Origin: Streptomyces silaceus
GTDB taxonomy: Bacteria; Actinomycetota; Actinomycetes; Streptomycetales; Streptomycetaceae
Assembly (NCBI RefSeq): GCF_001419745.1
Contig: NZ_LIRJ01000367.1
Span: forward strand, 369-39,859
DNA: 39,491 bases
Reading direction: 5' to 3'
The translations under genes and the position numbers were made by a program. This document shows, piece by piece, positions 16,068 through 24,155 of this stretch. Every line of letters starts with the position of its first letter. Positions within the stretch are counted from its first letter, which is position 1. The notes beneath the pieces are model-generated. The model worked only from the letters and a program-made list of their open reading frames with translations. It was not told the origin of the DNA and made no database searches.

Positions 16068-16586
16068 CGCCAAGGTGGTACGCAGCCACGCGAGTTCGGC
16101 GCGACTCGTCGCTCGGGCGATGGTGAGGATGCCGCGCCGGAAGGGATCGTCCAGTTCCTCCGCGCGCAGCGGTCGCTCGCCCTCGTAGAAGAAACTCGCG
16201 GGCTCCTCCAAGAAGGCCAGCCGCCGCCGCAGCACTTCCGCCTGCGCCGCTTCGTCGTCGAGATGGCGGAGGAAGGCGAGGAGCGTGAACCAGCGGTTCT
16301 CGTCGGTGATGTCCCCCCGCGCCGGCTCCGCGAGTCGCCTGCGCAGTTCCTGCCTGCCCTCCGGAGTGAGGCTGAGGACATGACGCGGCGCCGCCACGGC
16401 ACCGGGCTGTGTCTCACGCGCGAGCAGCCCCGCCTTCTCCAGCCGCTTGATCGCGGGATACAGCGTGCTCTCGGCGACGGGCCGGACGTGCCCGGTCAGC
16501 GCGGTGATGCGCTTGCGCAGCTCGTAGCCGTGCAGGGGGCTGTCGTAGAGGAATCCGAGGATGGCCAGTTCGAGCATGATCCGCAT
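16044..16586 (-). CDS. PadR-family transcriptional regulator
   Basis: 180 residues from ATG 16586 (MRIMLELAILGFL); an alternative ATG at 16577 gives MLELAILG. The N-terminal winged helix is classic PadR: LGFLYDSPLHGYELRKRI then VAESTLYPAIKRLEKAGLL, with the wing near ARETQPGAVAAPRHVLSLTPEG. The C-terminal half (FTLLAFLRHLDDEAAQAEVL onwards) is the helical dimerisation domain of the longer PadR subfamily. It diverges from an alpha/beta hydrolase, and the gap holds a strong palindrome, so it probably represses both itself and the hydrolase and is released by a small ligand. The 3' end overlaps the MpaB-like gene tail to tail. Confidence 0.93.
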   Translation of the reverse strand: MRIMLELAILGFLYDSPLHGYELRKRITALTGHVRPVAESTLYPAIKRLEKAGLLARETQPGAVAAPRHVLSLTPEGRQELRRRLAEPARGDITDENRWFTLLAFLRHLDDEAAQAEVLRRRLAFLEEPASFFYEGERPLRAEELDDPFRRGILTIARATSRAELAWLRTTLASLAANGR

Positions 16587-16614
16587 TCTGCCGCATGTTT
16601 CATCCGCAGCGACG

Positions 16615-16649
16615 TACATCTGTGTCGCAATACATCGGCGTCGATGTAT
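16615..16649. promoter_or_regulatory. PadR operator: palindrome plus an extra half-site
   Basis: ATACATCG (16630-16637) and CGATGTAT (16642-16649) form a perfect eight-base inverted repeat around GCGT. A further TACATC at 16615-16620 repeats the half-site 16 bases upstream. PadR proteins usually bind ATGT/ACAT dyads in the gap next to their own gene, as here. A TATCCT that could serve as -10 for the hydrolase overlaps the right arm, which would suit repression. Confidence 0.7.
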
Positions 16650-16712
16650 CCTCGGTCGAGTGCTCGCGCAGGGCGAGACGACAGGGCACGGATACGGGAA
16701 CGGGGTACGGCG

Positions 16713-17471
16713 ATGCGTGAGGCACGGTTCGATGCGCGGGGCAACTGTGTGCGCTGGACGGAGGCCGAAGGGGCAGGGCCGGCGCGGGTGTACGTCCACG
16801 GCCTCGGCGCGGCCTCGACCGTCTATCACGCGCACATCGCCGCGAGGCCCGAACTGGCCGGTCGGCGCTCGCTGTTCGTGGACCTGCCCGGGCACGGCAT
16901 CAGCGACCGTCCCGCCGACTTCGGCTACACCCTGGAGGACCACGCGGACGCGCTGGCCGGGGCACTCGACGAGGCAGGCGTGACCGGTGCGGAGCTCGTC
17001 GCGCACAGCATGGGGGGATCCGTCGCGATCGTGCTCGCGCACCGGCGACCCGACCTGGTGTCGAGACTGGTGCTCACGGAGGCCAACCTCGATCCGAATC
17101 CACCGGCGACGGCGGGCAGCAGCGGCATCGCCGGGTACACCGAGGAGGAGTTCGTCGAAGGCGGTGGCCACGCGCGCGTGCTGGAGAAGGTCGGGCCCTT
17201 CTGGCGGGCCACCATGCGTCTCGCGGATGCCCGGGCGCTGCATCGGAGCGCGATCGGGCTCGTGGCGGGGACGCGGCCCACGATGCGCCGGATGCTCATG
17301 GAGCTCACCGTGGACCGCGTCTTCGTGCAGGGCGCGGCCAGCGGCGAACTCGTGGGGCAGGATGAGCTGATGGCGTCCGGAGTGCGGGTGGTCGTCGTGC
17401 CGGATGCGGGACACAACGTCATGTTCGACAACGTGGACGCATTCGTGGCTGTCGTCGCAGGGCGTCCCTGA
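16713..17471 (+). CDS. Alpha/beta hydrolase
   Basis: 252 residues from ATG 16713. The oxyanion-hole loop YVHGLGAAS (about residues 28-36), nucleophile elbow VAHSMGGSV (Ser about 97), and the C-terminal His in PDAGHNVMFD (about 233) form a complete alpha/beta-hydrolase set; the acid is probably an Asp/Glu in the loop after strand six (GQDELMASG or nearby). A cap region lies at about 130-200. It is likely an esterase, lactonase or similar enzyme acting on a small ligand, and its divergence from padR suggests that the ligand may be the inducer. Substrate not known. It is convergent with the methyltransferase after 27 bases. Confidence 0.92.
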   Translation: MREARFDARGNCVRWTEAEGAGPARVYVHGLGAASTVYHAHIAARPELAGRRSLFVDLPGHGISDRPADFGYTLEDHADALAGALDEAGVTGAELVAHSMGGSVAIVLAHRRPDLVSRLVLTEANLDPNPPATAGSSGIAGYTEEEFVEGGGHARVLEKVGPFWRATMRLADARALHRSAIGLVAGTRPTMRRMLMELTVDRVFVQGAASGELVGQDELMASGVRVVVVPDAGHNVMFDNVDAFVAVVAGRP

Positions 17472-17498
17472 CCTGCGTCTCGTAAGCCGAGCTGCTGG

Positions 17499-18098
17499 TC
17501 AGTCCTGGCGTACGGCCAGCGCCAGGTACCGGGCGTCCTCGTCGACGTACGACGTCATCCGCCAGCCGGAGCCGGCGAGGAGCGGACCGAGGTTGGCCGC
17601 GGCCCGCAGGTCGCCCGGAGTGATCTGCCGCCCCTGTCGCGCCGCCAGGGCTGCCCTGCCGATCGGGTGGAACAGCGCGAGCAGCCCTCCGGGACGCACC
17701 ACACGCCGCAACTCCCGCAGGTTCTCCGCCGGGTCGGGCAGATGGGAGATCAGGCCGGCGCCGAACACGGCGTCGAGCGACTCCGTGCGCAGCGGCAGGC
17801 GGGTCACGTCCGAGAGCAGGAGGCGCCCGTCGCGGTCCCTGCCCGCGCGTGTCGCGGCCTCCAGCATGGCCGGTGTCAGATCCACGCCGAGCACCACGCC
17901 GGAGGGCCCCACGGCCTCCCTGAGCGCGGGCAGCGCCAGGCCCGTACCGCAGCCCGCGTCGAGGACTCGGGTTCCCTCGCCGAGTCCGAGCTCGGCGACG
18001 GCGGCCCGATACGCGGGCCCGTCATCGGGGAAGCGGGCGTCCCAGTCGGCAGCGCGGGCCGTGAAGAATTCCTGGACCTGTGTGTGGTCGTCGCTCAT
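17499..18098 (-). CDS. Class I SAM-dependent methyltransferase
   Basis: 199 residues from ATG 18098 (MSDDHTQVQEFF); an ATG three codons upstream (18107) is also possible. Rossmann-fold methyltransferase motifs are clear: motif I VLDAGCGTGLALP (about residues 46-58), acidic end of strand two LGVDLTPAMLEAA, motif II-like LLLSDVTRLPLR and motif III-like HLPDPAENLRELRRVVRPGG. This matches the Methyltransf_11 group. The N-terminus FFTARAADWDARF is common in such enzymes. The acceptor cannot be predicted. It diverges from the MHYT sensor gene. Confidence 0.92.
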   Translation of the reverse strand: MSDDHTQVQEFFTARAADWDARFPDDGPAYRAAVAELGLGEGTRVLDAGCGTGLALPALREAVGPSGVVLGVDLTPAMLEAATRAGRDRDGRLLLSDVTRLPLRTESLDAVFGAGLISHLPDPAENLRELRRVVRPGGLLALFHPIGRAALAARQGRQITPGDLRAAANLGPLLAGSGWRMTSYVDEDARYLALAVRQD

Positions 18099-18250
18099 GC
18101 GCCCCATGATCCCGCAAAGAGTCGCACGCGCGTTGGGTGCACTCGTTCGAGCGTGACGCGATCGTTCAGGATCCTCTCTCAGTCACATTCCATCAGGTTT
18201 CGAAATGCGCCCCCGTTGTGCGCTCCTGGTCGGACTAGCGTCCTTGGGCC

Positions 18251-19024
18251 ATGGGACACCTGGACCACGCCACCTTCGGCTGGCTGACCCCCGTGCTGTC
18301 GTACGCGATGGCCTGTATCGGCGCGGCCCTCGGACTGCGCTGCACCGTTCGCGCGCTGGGAGCCTCGGGCCGCTCTCGCCGCAACTGGCTCGTCACCGCA
18401 GCCTCCGCACTCGGCACCGGCATCTGGACGATGCACTTCGTCGCCATGCTCGGCTTCGGCGTGACCGGCACCGAGATCCGCTACAACGTCCCGCTGACCC
18501 TCCTCAGCCTCATGGTCGCGATGGCCGTGGTGGGAGCCGGAGTCTTCGCCGTGGGATACGGCCGCGACCGCGGGCGCGCGCTCGTGCTCGGCGGACTCAC
18601 CACGGGACTGGGCGTCGCGAGCATGCACTACCTGGGCATGGCGGCGCTGCGACTGCACGGCGAGGTCCGGTACGACCCTCTGCTCGTCGGGGCCTCCGTG
18701 GTCATCGCCGTCGTCGCGGCGACCGCTGCTCTGTGGGCGGGCCTCAACATCAAGTCGCCTGCGGCGGTCGCGGTGGCGTCACTGGTCATGGGGGCCGCCG
18801 TGAGCAGCATGCACTACACCGGAATGCTCGCCGTGAGCGTGCGGGTGACTCCCTCCGGGGCAGCCCTGTCCGGCGCCACGACGACGCAGTTCATCTTCCC
18901 TCTCGCCGTCGGGCTCGGCTCCTACCTCTTCTTGACCTCCGCATTCGTCGCACTGTCCCCGACCACGGGCGAACGCGAGGCCTCCGTGTCGGCCGAGCGG
19001 CCGGTCGAGAGCGCCGCCCGATAG
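18251..19024 (+). CDS. MHYT-domain integral membrane sensor
   Basis: 257 residues and about seven membrane segments. Three MHYT-type motifs are visible at helix ends: MHFV (61-64), MHYL (125-128) and MHYT (187-190). MHYT domains are thought to bind a metal, likely copper, and sense O2, CO or NO at the membrane. Here there is no fused GGDEF, EAL or kinase domain, so the signal must go to a separate partner. The gene ends 63 bases before cvnA in the same direction, which makes the conservon the obvious candidate, although a hairpin lies between. Ribosome site is weak (TTGGGCC before ATG 18251), and TAGCGT at 18235-18240 could be a -10, so the mRNA may be almost leaderless. Confidence 0.92.
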   Translation: MGHLDHATFGWLTPVLSYAMACIGAALGLRCTVRALGASGRSRRNWLVTAASALGTGIWTMHFVAMLGFGVTGTEIRYNVPLTLLSLMVAMAVVGAGVFAVGYGRDRGRALVLGGLTTGLGVASMHYLGMAALRLHGEVRYDPLLVGASVVIAVVAATAALWAGLNIKSPAAVAVASLVMGAAVSSMHYTGMLAVSVRVTPSGAALSGATTTQFIFPLAVGLGSYLFLTSAFVALSPTTGEREASVSAERPVESAAR

Positions 19025-19035
19025 AGGCGCCCTTG

Positions 19036-19053
19036 CCGGCCGACGACGGCCGG
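19036..19053 (+). terminator. Hairpin between MHYT gene and cvnA
   Basis: CCGGCCG-ACGA-CGGCCGG is a perfect seven-pair stem with a four-base loop, 11 bases after the MHYT stop and 34 bases before cvnA. It may partly end the MHYT transcript or set the ratio between MHYT and conservon expression. Confidence 0.5.
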
Positions 19054-19087
19054 GAGGACGCCCCGAACCCATCCGAGCGAGGAGGCC

Positions 19088-21727
19088 ATGCGTACACCCC
19101 GAAGCACCGCCGAAACGGCCGCAGACGCCGAAGCGTCGCAGCCGGTCTCTCCCGTGCGCGGCCGCCGGGCCCACGCGGGCCCACCCGCCGACGAACGCCT
19201 CTCCGGAGAGGACCCATTCGCGGACACCGCGTCGGAACGAGTGCCCACGCGGGCGCGGCGGTGGCGGCTGAGGCCTCGCACGGTGCGCGCGAAGATCGTG
19301 TGTCTGCTGATGGTGCCCGTGATGTCGCTGCTCGCTCTCTGGGGATACGCGACCGTGACGACCGCACAAGACGTCGCACGCCTGCGGCTGTTGCAGTCCG
19401 CCGACACGAAAGTGCGCGCCCCGGTATCGGCCGCCATCACCTCGCTCCAGGCCGAACGCGTCGCCGCCGTGCGCTACGCCACCGAACCCGGCGCGGACCG
19501 CGGGGCGGTCCTGGAGAGGCAGGCGGCGCGCACCGACCGGGCCGTGGACGCACTGCGCCTCGGTGAAGGCCGGACCGTCGCCGATGGAGCGGGCCTGCCC
19601 GATGGTGTGGCGGAGCGTCTCGAAGAATTCGTCACCGGAGCGGCGGCACTGCGCTCGCTGCGGACCGAAGTGTTGGATCGCCGAACGGGTTGGGACGCGA
19701 CCTACGGCCAGTACACGAAGACGATCACGCAGGCCTTCGGCGTGCGCGGCGCACTCACCGGCATGCAGGACACGGCACCGGGCTCCTACGCGCGCGTGCT
19801 CCTCGAATTCTCCCGGGCGGGCGAAATGCTCTCCCGTGAGGACGCCGTGCTCGCGGGCGCTCGGCTGGACGGGGCCTTGGCCGGTGAACGGCTCCGGCTG
19901 TTCACCGGCGCCGTCGACACCCGCAGGACGCTGGCGGAGACGGCGGTCGCCGACCTGCGCGGATCCGAACGGGCTGCCTGGCGCGGCGTGGAGAGCGGTG
20001 CCGCCTACGCTGCCGTGCGCGCTGTCGAGGACAAGGTGCTCGTGGCCGAGCCCGGTGGCGCAGCACTCGCCGCGGCTCCCGCGGGTACCTGGGACACGTC
20101 CTACGCGGCTGTCCGGGAGGATCTCGACATTATCGAGGACGGAGCGGCCCGCAGCGCCGCGGACCGCTCCGAACCGTTCGCGCACGGCGTGCTCACTTCG
20201 GCCGGTGCCGCCGTGCTCCTGGGGCTGGTCGCCGTCGCCGCCTCACTCGTCATCTCCGTACGCATCGGTCGCGGCCTCGTCGTCGAACTGGTCAGCTTGC
20301 GCAACAGCGCTCTGGAGATCGCCCGCCGCAAGCTCCCGCACGCCATGCGACGACTGCGCGCCGGGGAAGAGATCGACATCCACGCCGAAGCTCCCGTCGG
20401 GCCGCCCGCGGAGGACGAGGCGGGGCAGGTCTCCGAGGCGCTCTGCACCGTCCACCGGGCGGCCCTGAGCGCGGCGGTCGAACGGGCGGAGCTCGCCAGC
20501 GGCATCTCCGGAGTGTTCGTCAACCTGGCCCGCAGGAGCCAGGTCCTCGTGCACCGTCAGCTCGGGCTCCTGGACACCATGGAGCGCAGGGCCGACGACC
20601 CGGACGAGCTCAGCGACCTCTTCCGGCTGGACCATCTGACGACCCGTATGAGGCGCCACGCGGAGAGCCTGATCATCCTCTCTGGAGCGGCACCGGGCCG
20701 GGCCTGGCGCATGCCTGTGTCCCTGACGAACGTGGTTCGCGCGGCGGTCTCCGAAGTCGAGGACTACGCGCGCGTGGAAGTGCGCCAGCTCTCCGCCGCC
20801 TCGATCCTCGGGACCGCCGTCGCCGACCTCACCCATCTCCTGGCCGAACTCGTCGAGAACGCCGCCCAGTTCTCACCACCGCACACGAAGGTGCGGGTCA
20901 GCGGTGAACCGGTCGGCAACGGCTACGCCCTGGAGATCGAGGACCGCGGCCTGGGCATGGGCGCGGACGCGCTCACCGAGGCCAACCACCGCATCGAACA
21001 GTCCGAGGCGCTCGACCTGTTCGACAGCGACCAACTCGGCCTCTTCGTAGTCAGCAGGCTCGCCGCACGGCACCACATCAAGGTGCATCTGAGCACGTCC
21101 CCCTACGGCGGCACCACCGCCGTCGTACTCCTGCCCACCGCGCTCCTGCACAGTGACACGACGGAGAACGAAGAGGCCCACACAGTGGAGCGCAGGACCG
21201 CTCCGGACGCCCTGAACAACGAGCACGCACGCGTGCAAGGAGCTCCGCAACAGCACATGAACAGCACTCCCGTTCCCGGACCGGCCCCCCGACCCGCCCT
21301 GGCAGCCGCGACCCAGGCCCCGGAGCCACCCGGCGTCACCAAGCTGCGGCCGCACAGGACCCGGGACGCAGGCGAGCCCCGTACCCCGGACCGCAGCCTC
21401 GATGGCGCCGAATCACCCGGTGTCTTGGAAGCCGAGGAGCAGGACACGGCAGGCGAACTGCCGCGCCGCGTCCGCCAGGCCAGCCTCGCCCCTCAACTAC
21501 GCGAACGCCCAGGGGACGGCGAGGGCCCGGCAGACACCGACGGACAGGGCCCGACCGGCACCGCGGGAGCGGACGACCGCAGCCCCGAGCAGGTGCGTGA
21601 CCGCATGGCGGCCTATCGCGACGGCTGGGTACGCGGCGGCGGCCGGCTCCCGGGCGTCGTCGCCCCGGTCCCCGCCACCGAACGTCCCGTACCGGGCAGC
21701 GACAGCAGCGAAGGAGAACCCACATGA
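19088..21727 (+). CDS. cvnA: Conservon sensor-kinase-like protein CvnA (nitrate/nitrite-sensing-like domain)
   Basis: 879 residues; ATG 19088 follows GAGGAGG. Order of parts: basic/disordered head (1-65), membrane span (about 69-92), extracytoplasmic NIT-like helical sensor (about 95-365), second span (about 368-393), a short HAMP-like linker, a dimerisation-like region with LDHLTTRMRRHAESLIILSG (about 517-536), then an HATPase domain with N-box HLLAELVENAAQFSPP (about 581-596), EIEDRGLGMG (about 617-626), QLGLFVVSRLA and GGTTAVVLLP. A 190-residue Pro/Glu/Arg-rich tail follows. CvnA proteins head conservons and pass signals to CvnB, C and D on the membrane instead of a response regulator. It overlaps cvnB by ATGA. 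Confidence 0.95.
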   Translation: MRTPRSTAETAADAEASQPVSPVRGRRAHAGPPADERLSGEDPFADTASERVPTRARRWRLRPRTVRAKIVCLLMVPVMSLLALWGYATVTTAQDVARLRLLQSADTKVRAPVSAAITSLQAERVAAVRYATEPGADRGAVLERQAARTDRAVDALRLGEGRTVADGAGLPDGVAERLEEFVTGAAALRSLRTEVLDRRTGWDATYGQYTKTITQAFGVRGALTGMQDTAPGSYARVLLEFSRAGEMLSREDAVLAGARLDGALAGERLRLFTGAVDTRRTLAETAVADLRGSERAAWRGVESGAAYAAVRAVEDKVLVAEPGGAALAAAPAGTWDTSYAAVREDLDIIEDGAARSAADRSEPFAHGVLTSAGAAVLLGLVAVAASLVISVRIGRGLVVELVSLRNSALEIARRKLPHAMRRLRAGEEIDIHAEAPVGPPAEDEAGQVSEALCTVHRAALSAAVERAELASGISGVFVNLARRSQVLVHRQLGLLDTMERRADDPDELSDLFRLDHLTTRMRRHAESLIILSGAAPGRAWRMPVSLTNVVRAAVSEVEDYARVEVRQLSAASILGTAVADLTHLLAELVENAAQFSPPHTKVRVSGEPVGNGYALEIEDRGLGMGADALTEANHRIEQSEALDLFDSDQLGLFVVSRLAARHHIKVHLSTSPYGGTTAVVLLPTALLHSDTTENEEAHTVERRTAPDALNNEHARVQGAPQQHMNSTPVPGPAPRPALAAATQAPEPPGVTKLRPHRTRDAGEPRTPDRSLDGAESPGVLEAEEQDTAGELPRRVRQASLAPQLRERPGDGEGPADTDGQGPTGTAGADDRSPEQVRDRMAAYRDGWVRGGGRLPGVVAPVPATERPVPGSDSSEGEPT

Positions 21728-22158
21728 TCCAGGACCAGCGCACCCCCACTGGGCGGAGCGGCGAACTCGACTGGCTGCTGGACGACCTGGTGCTGCGCGT
21801 CGGAGAGGTACGGCACGCGGTGGTGCTGTCCAACGACGGACTGCCGGTCGGCGCGTCGACCGCACTCACCCGCGAGGACGCCGAACACCTGGCCGCCGTG
21901 GCCTCGGGCTTCCACAGCCTGGCCAAGGGGGCGGGCCGGCACTTCGGGGCCGGGGGAGTGCGTCAGACCATGGTCGAGATGGACGACGCCTTCCTGTTCG
22001 TGGCGGCAGCGGGCGACGGGTCCTGCCTCACCGTACTCAGCTCGGTCAGAGCCGACATCGGCCTCGTCGCGTACGAGATGGCACGCCTGGTCAAGCGGGT
22101 GGGCGAGCACCTCTACACGCCGGCACGCTGCGCCACGCCACCGCAGGCCGCCGGATGA
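21724..22158 (+). CDS. cvnB: Roadblock/LC7 protein CvnB
   Basis: 144 residues; the start codon overlaps the cvnA stop (ATGA). The Roadblock/LC7 fold is shown by LDWLLDDLVLRVGEVRHAVV, LSNDGLPVGAS, EDAEHLAAVASGFHSLAKG and GDGSCLTVLSS. In bacteria these small proteins act as GTPase partners, comparable to MglB of Myxococcus, which regulates a Ras-like GTPase. Here the partner should be CvnD, encoded two genes downstream. A closely similar orphan copy lies at 23703-24116. Confidence 0.95.
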   Translation: MIQDQRTPTGRSGELDWLLDDLVLRVGEVRHAVVLSNDGLPVGASTALTREDAEHLAAVASGFHSLAKGAGRHFGAGGVRQTMVEMDDAFLFVAAAGDGSCLTVLSSVRADIGLVAYEMARLVKRVGEHLYTPARCATPPQAAG

Positions 22159-22177
22159 CCGGGGACGGTCGACGTTC

Positions 22178-22591
22178 ATGACCGAGGAGACGAGCGGCCA
22201 CCCGCATCCACCGGGCGGCCAGTGGTACGACAACGAAGCAGGGCCTCTCGTCCGGCCCTACGCGATGACGGGCGGGCGCACCAGGCCGGGACCGAGCGGT
22301 GTCGGATTCGATCTGATCGCCCTCGTCTCACTCGACGGCAACGCCCCGGGACCGAACGACGTCACGGCGCTGGGCCCCGAGCACCGGGCACTGATCGAGC
22401 TGTGCCGGACCGAGACCCAGTCGGTCGCCGAGCTCGCCGCCGACGCCGATCTGCCGGTGGGCGTGGTGAGAGTGCTCCTCGGCGACCTGCTGGACATGGG
22501 CTGCGTCACCGTCAGCCGACCGGTGCCGCCCGCACAGCTTCCCGACGAAAAGATCCTCCGAGAGGTGATCGATGGGCTCCGAGCACTCTGA
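22178..22591 (+). CDS. cvnC: DUF742 protein CvnC
   Basis: 137 residues, starting MTEETSGHPH. DUF742 features: VRPYAMTGGRTRP near residues 25-37, LIALVSLDG, then a helix-turn-helix-like segment (LCRTETQSVAELAADADLPV, VVRVLLGDLLDMGCVTV) that is present in all CvnC proteins, and a C-terminal ILREVIDGLRAL helix. Role is unknown, probably an adaptor between CvnA and the CvnB/CvnD pair. It starts 19 bases after cvnB and its last 20 bases overlap cvnD. Confidence 0.95.
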   Translation: MTEETSGHPHPPGGQWYDNEAGPLVRPYAMTGGRTRPGPSGVGFDLIALVSLDGNAPGPNDVTALGPEHRALIELCRTETQSVAELAADADLPVGVVRVLLGDLLDMGCVTVSRPVPPAQLPDEKILREVIDGLRAL

Positions 22592-23177
22592 CGCCACGGG
22601 CGGCGAGAGCGCCGCCATGGCACTGAAGATTCTGGTCGCGGGCGGCTTCGGGGTGGGCAAGACGACCCTGGTCGGCGCGGTCAGCGAGATCCGACCGCTG
22701 CGCACCGAGGAACTGCTCAGCGAGGTCGGCCAGTCGGTGGACGACACCGAGGGCGTCGACCGCAAGACCACCACGACCGTGGCCATGGACTTCGGTCGCA
22801 TCACCATTCGGTCGGGACTGTCGCTGTACCTGTTCGGCACCCCTGGCCAGGACCGGTTCTGGTTCCTGTGGGACGAGCTGTCACAGGGCGCCCTCGGTGC
22901 CGTCGTCCTCGCGGACACCCGGCGGCTCGAGGACTGCTTCCCCGCCGTGGACTACTTCGAGCACCGACGCATCCCGTTCGTCGTGGCGGTCAACTGCTTC
23001 GCGAACGCGCGTACGTATGGCGCGCATGAAGTGTCACGGGCCTTGGACCTCGACCGCGGAACGCCCGTGGTGCTGTGCGACGCACGGGACCGCGATTCAG
23101 GGAAGGAGGTGCTGATCCGGCTGGTCGAGTACGCCGGGCGGATGTACACCGCCCGGCTGCTCGACTCGGTCGGCTGA
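22572..23177 (+). CDS. cvnD: Ras-like GTPase CvnD
   Basis: 201 residues from ATG 22572, overlapping the end of cvnC by 20 bases in another frame. G1 loop GGFGVGKTT (about residues 25-33), a switch I region with TTTTVAMDFG, G3 loop FGTPGQDRF (about 88-96) and G4-like AVNCFAN in place of NKxD. The degenerate G4, where Asn is kept and Lys/Asp are lost, is usual in conservon GTPases and may affect base specificity. The protein presumably cycles between GTP and GDP states under CvnB and CvnA. It is convergent with the PPOX gene with only four bases between. Confidence 0.95.
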   Translation: MGSEHSDATGGESAAMALKILVAGGFGVGKTTLVGAVSEIRPLRTEELLSEVGQSVDDTEGVDRKTTTTVAMDFGRITIRSGLSLYLFGTPGQDRFWFLWDELSQGALGAVVLADTRRLEDCFPAVDYFEHRRIPFVVAVNCFANARTYGAHEVSRALDLDRGTPVVLCDARDRDSGKEVLIRLVEYAGRMYTARLLDSVG

Positions 23178-23181
23178 CCGT

Positions 23182-23610
23182 TCAGTCGGAGACCCCGGAG
23201 TACGCGAGTACCTTCTCGATCCGCACACGGACGAGGAGTTCCCCCGGAACGCCGTTGCGCCTGCCGAACTCCTCGGCGCGGTCCTCACCCATGTAGCGCG
23301 CGCCGATCCGGGCCGCCCAGTGCTGGAGCTGGTCGATGTCCTCGCTCAGCTCCGCGCGGCCCTGGAGGACGACGAAGGCGAACGGCGGCTGATCGTCGTC
23401 GACGCACAGGGCCACGCGCCCATCCCGCGCGAGGTTGCGTCCCTTCACGGTGTCCTTGCCGGTGTTGAACACCACGTCGTCCCCGTCGATCAGGAACCAG
23501 ATCGGCGCGATGTGCGGGCTGCCGTCCGCCCGGACGGTCGAGAGTTTGCCGGTTCGGGTCCCTTGTGAGACGAAGGCCCGCCATTGGTGATCGGTCATCT
23601 TCTGTGCCAT
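23182..23610 (-). CDS. PPOX-class (F420/FMN-dependent) oxidoreductase
   Basis: 142 residues: a split beta-barrel of the pyridoxamine-5'-phosphate-oxidase-like superfamily. Seen are GTRTGKLSTVRADGSPHIAP (about 17-36), FLIDGDDVVFNTGKDTVKGR (about 39-58), DGRVALCVDDDQPPF and ARYMGEDRAEEFGRR. The TVRADGSPHIAPIWF and GKDTVKGRNL patterns fit the actinobacterial F420-binding branch (PPOX class F420-dependent oxidoreductase), which reduces various small molecules. Substrate unknown. The gene lies inside the signalling block on the opposite strand, between cvnD and the orphan Roadblock gene, diverging from the latter. Confidence 0.9.
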   Translation of the reverse strand: MAQKMTDHQWRAFVSQGTRTGKLSTVRADGSPHIAPIWFLIDGDDVVFNTGKDTVKGRNLARDGRVALCVDDDQPPFAFVVLQGRAELSEDIDQLQHWAARIGARYMGEDRAEEFGRRNGVPGELLVRVRIEKVLAYSGVSD

Positions 23611-23702
23611 GTCCTCATCATGCTTGCCGGGGCGCCGGTCGTGGTGAAGGCTGGCAGGTCAGATCCCCCGGCCGGGGGGAACAGACGCGGGGAGACGGGA
23701 AC

Positions 23703-24116
23703 ATGGGGCAGAGCACGGGGCTCGGCTGGCTGTTGGACGACCTGACGCAGCGGATGGAGCACGTACGACATGCGCTGGTGCTGTCCAACGACGGCCTGGT
23801 GACGGCGGCGAGCTCGGACCTGCAGCGCGAAGATGCGGAGCACCTGGCCGCGGTCTCGTCGGGTCTGCACAGCCTCGCCAAGGGATCGGGGCGTCACTTC
23901 CACGCCGGCAACGTGCGCCAGACGATGATCGAGTTCGATGACGCGGTCCTCTTCGTCACGGCGGCGGGGGACGGCAGCTGCCTCTGCGTCCTGAGTTCGT
24001 CCGAGGCCGACATAGGCCAGGTCGCCTATGAGATGACGCTGCTAGTGAACCGCGTCGGCGAGCACTTGGGCGTGGGCGCAAGGCAGCCGGAACGCACCCC
24101 CGTCGTGGACCTCTGA
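23703..24116 (+). CDS. Orphan Roadblock/LC7 protein (CvnB paralogue)
   Basis: 137 residues from ATG 23703, with GGAGAC upstream. It matches CvnB of this window along its length (LGWLLDDLTQRMEHVRHALV, LSNDGLVTAAS, EDAEHLAAVSSGLHSLAKGS, GDGSCLCVLSS, ADIGQVAYEM), with well over half of the residues identical by eye. It lacks neighbouring cvnA, cvnC or cvnD genes of its own and lies 525 bases past cvnD behind the convergent PPOX gene. It may be a second partner for CvnD, or may pair with another GTPase elsewhere. Divergent from PPOX over 92 bases. Confidence 0.93.
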   Translation: MGQSTGLGWLLDDLTQRMEHVRHALVLSNDGLVTAASSDLQREDAEHLAAVSSGLHSLAKGSGRHFHAGNVRQTMIEFDDAVLFVTAAGDGSCLCVLSSSEADIGQVAYEMTLLVNRVGEHLGVGARQPERTPVVDL

Positions 24117-24155
24117 CCAGCTCGCTGACCAGCGCTGACGCTGCCACGACAAGAG

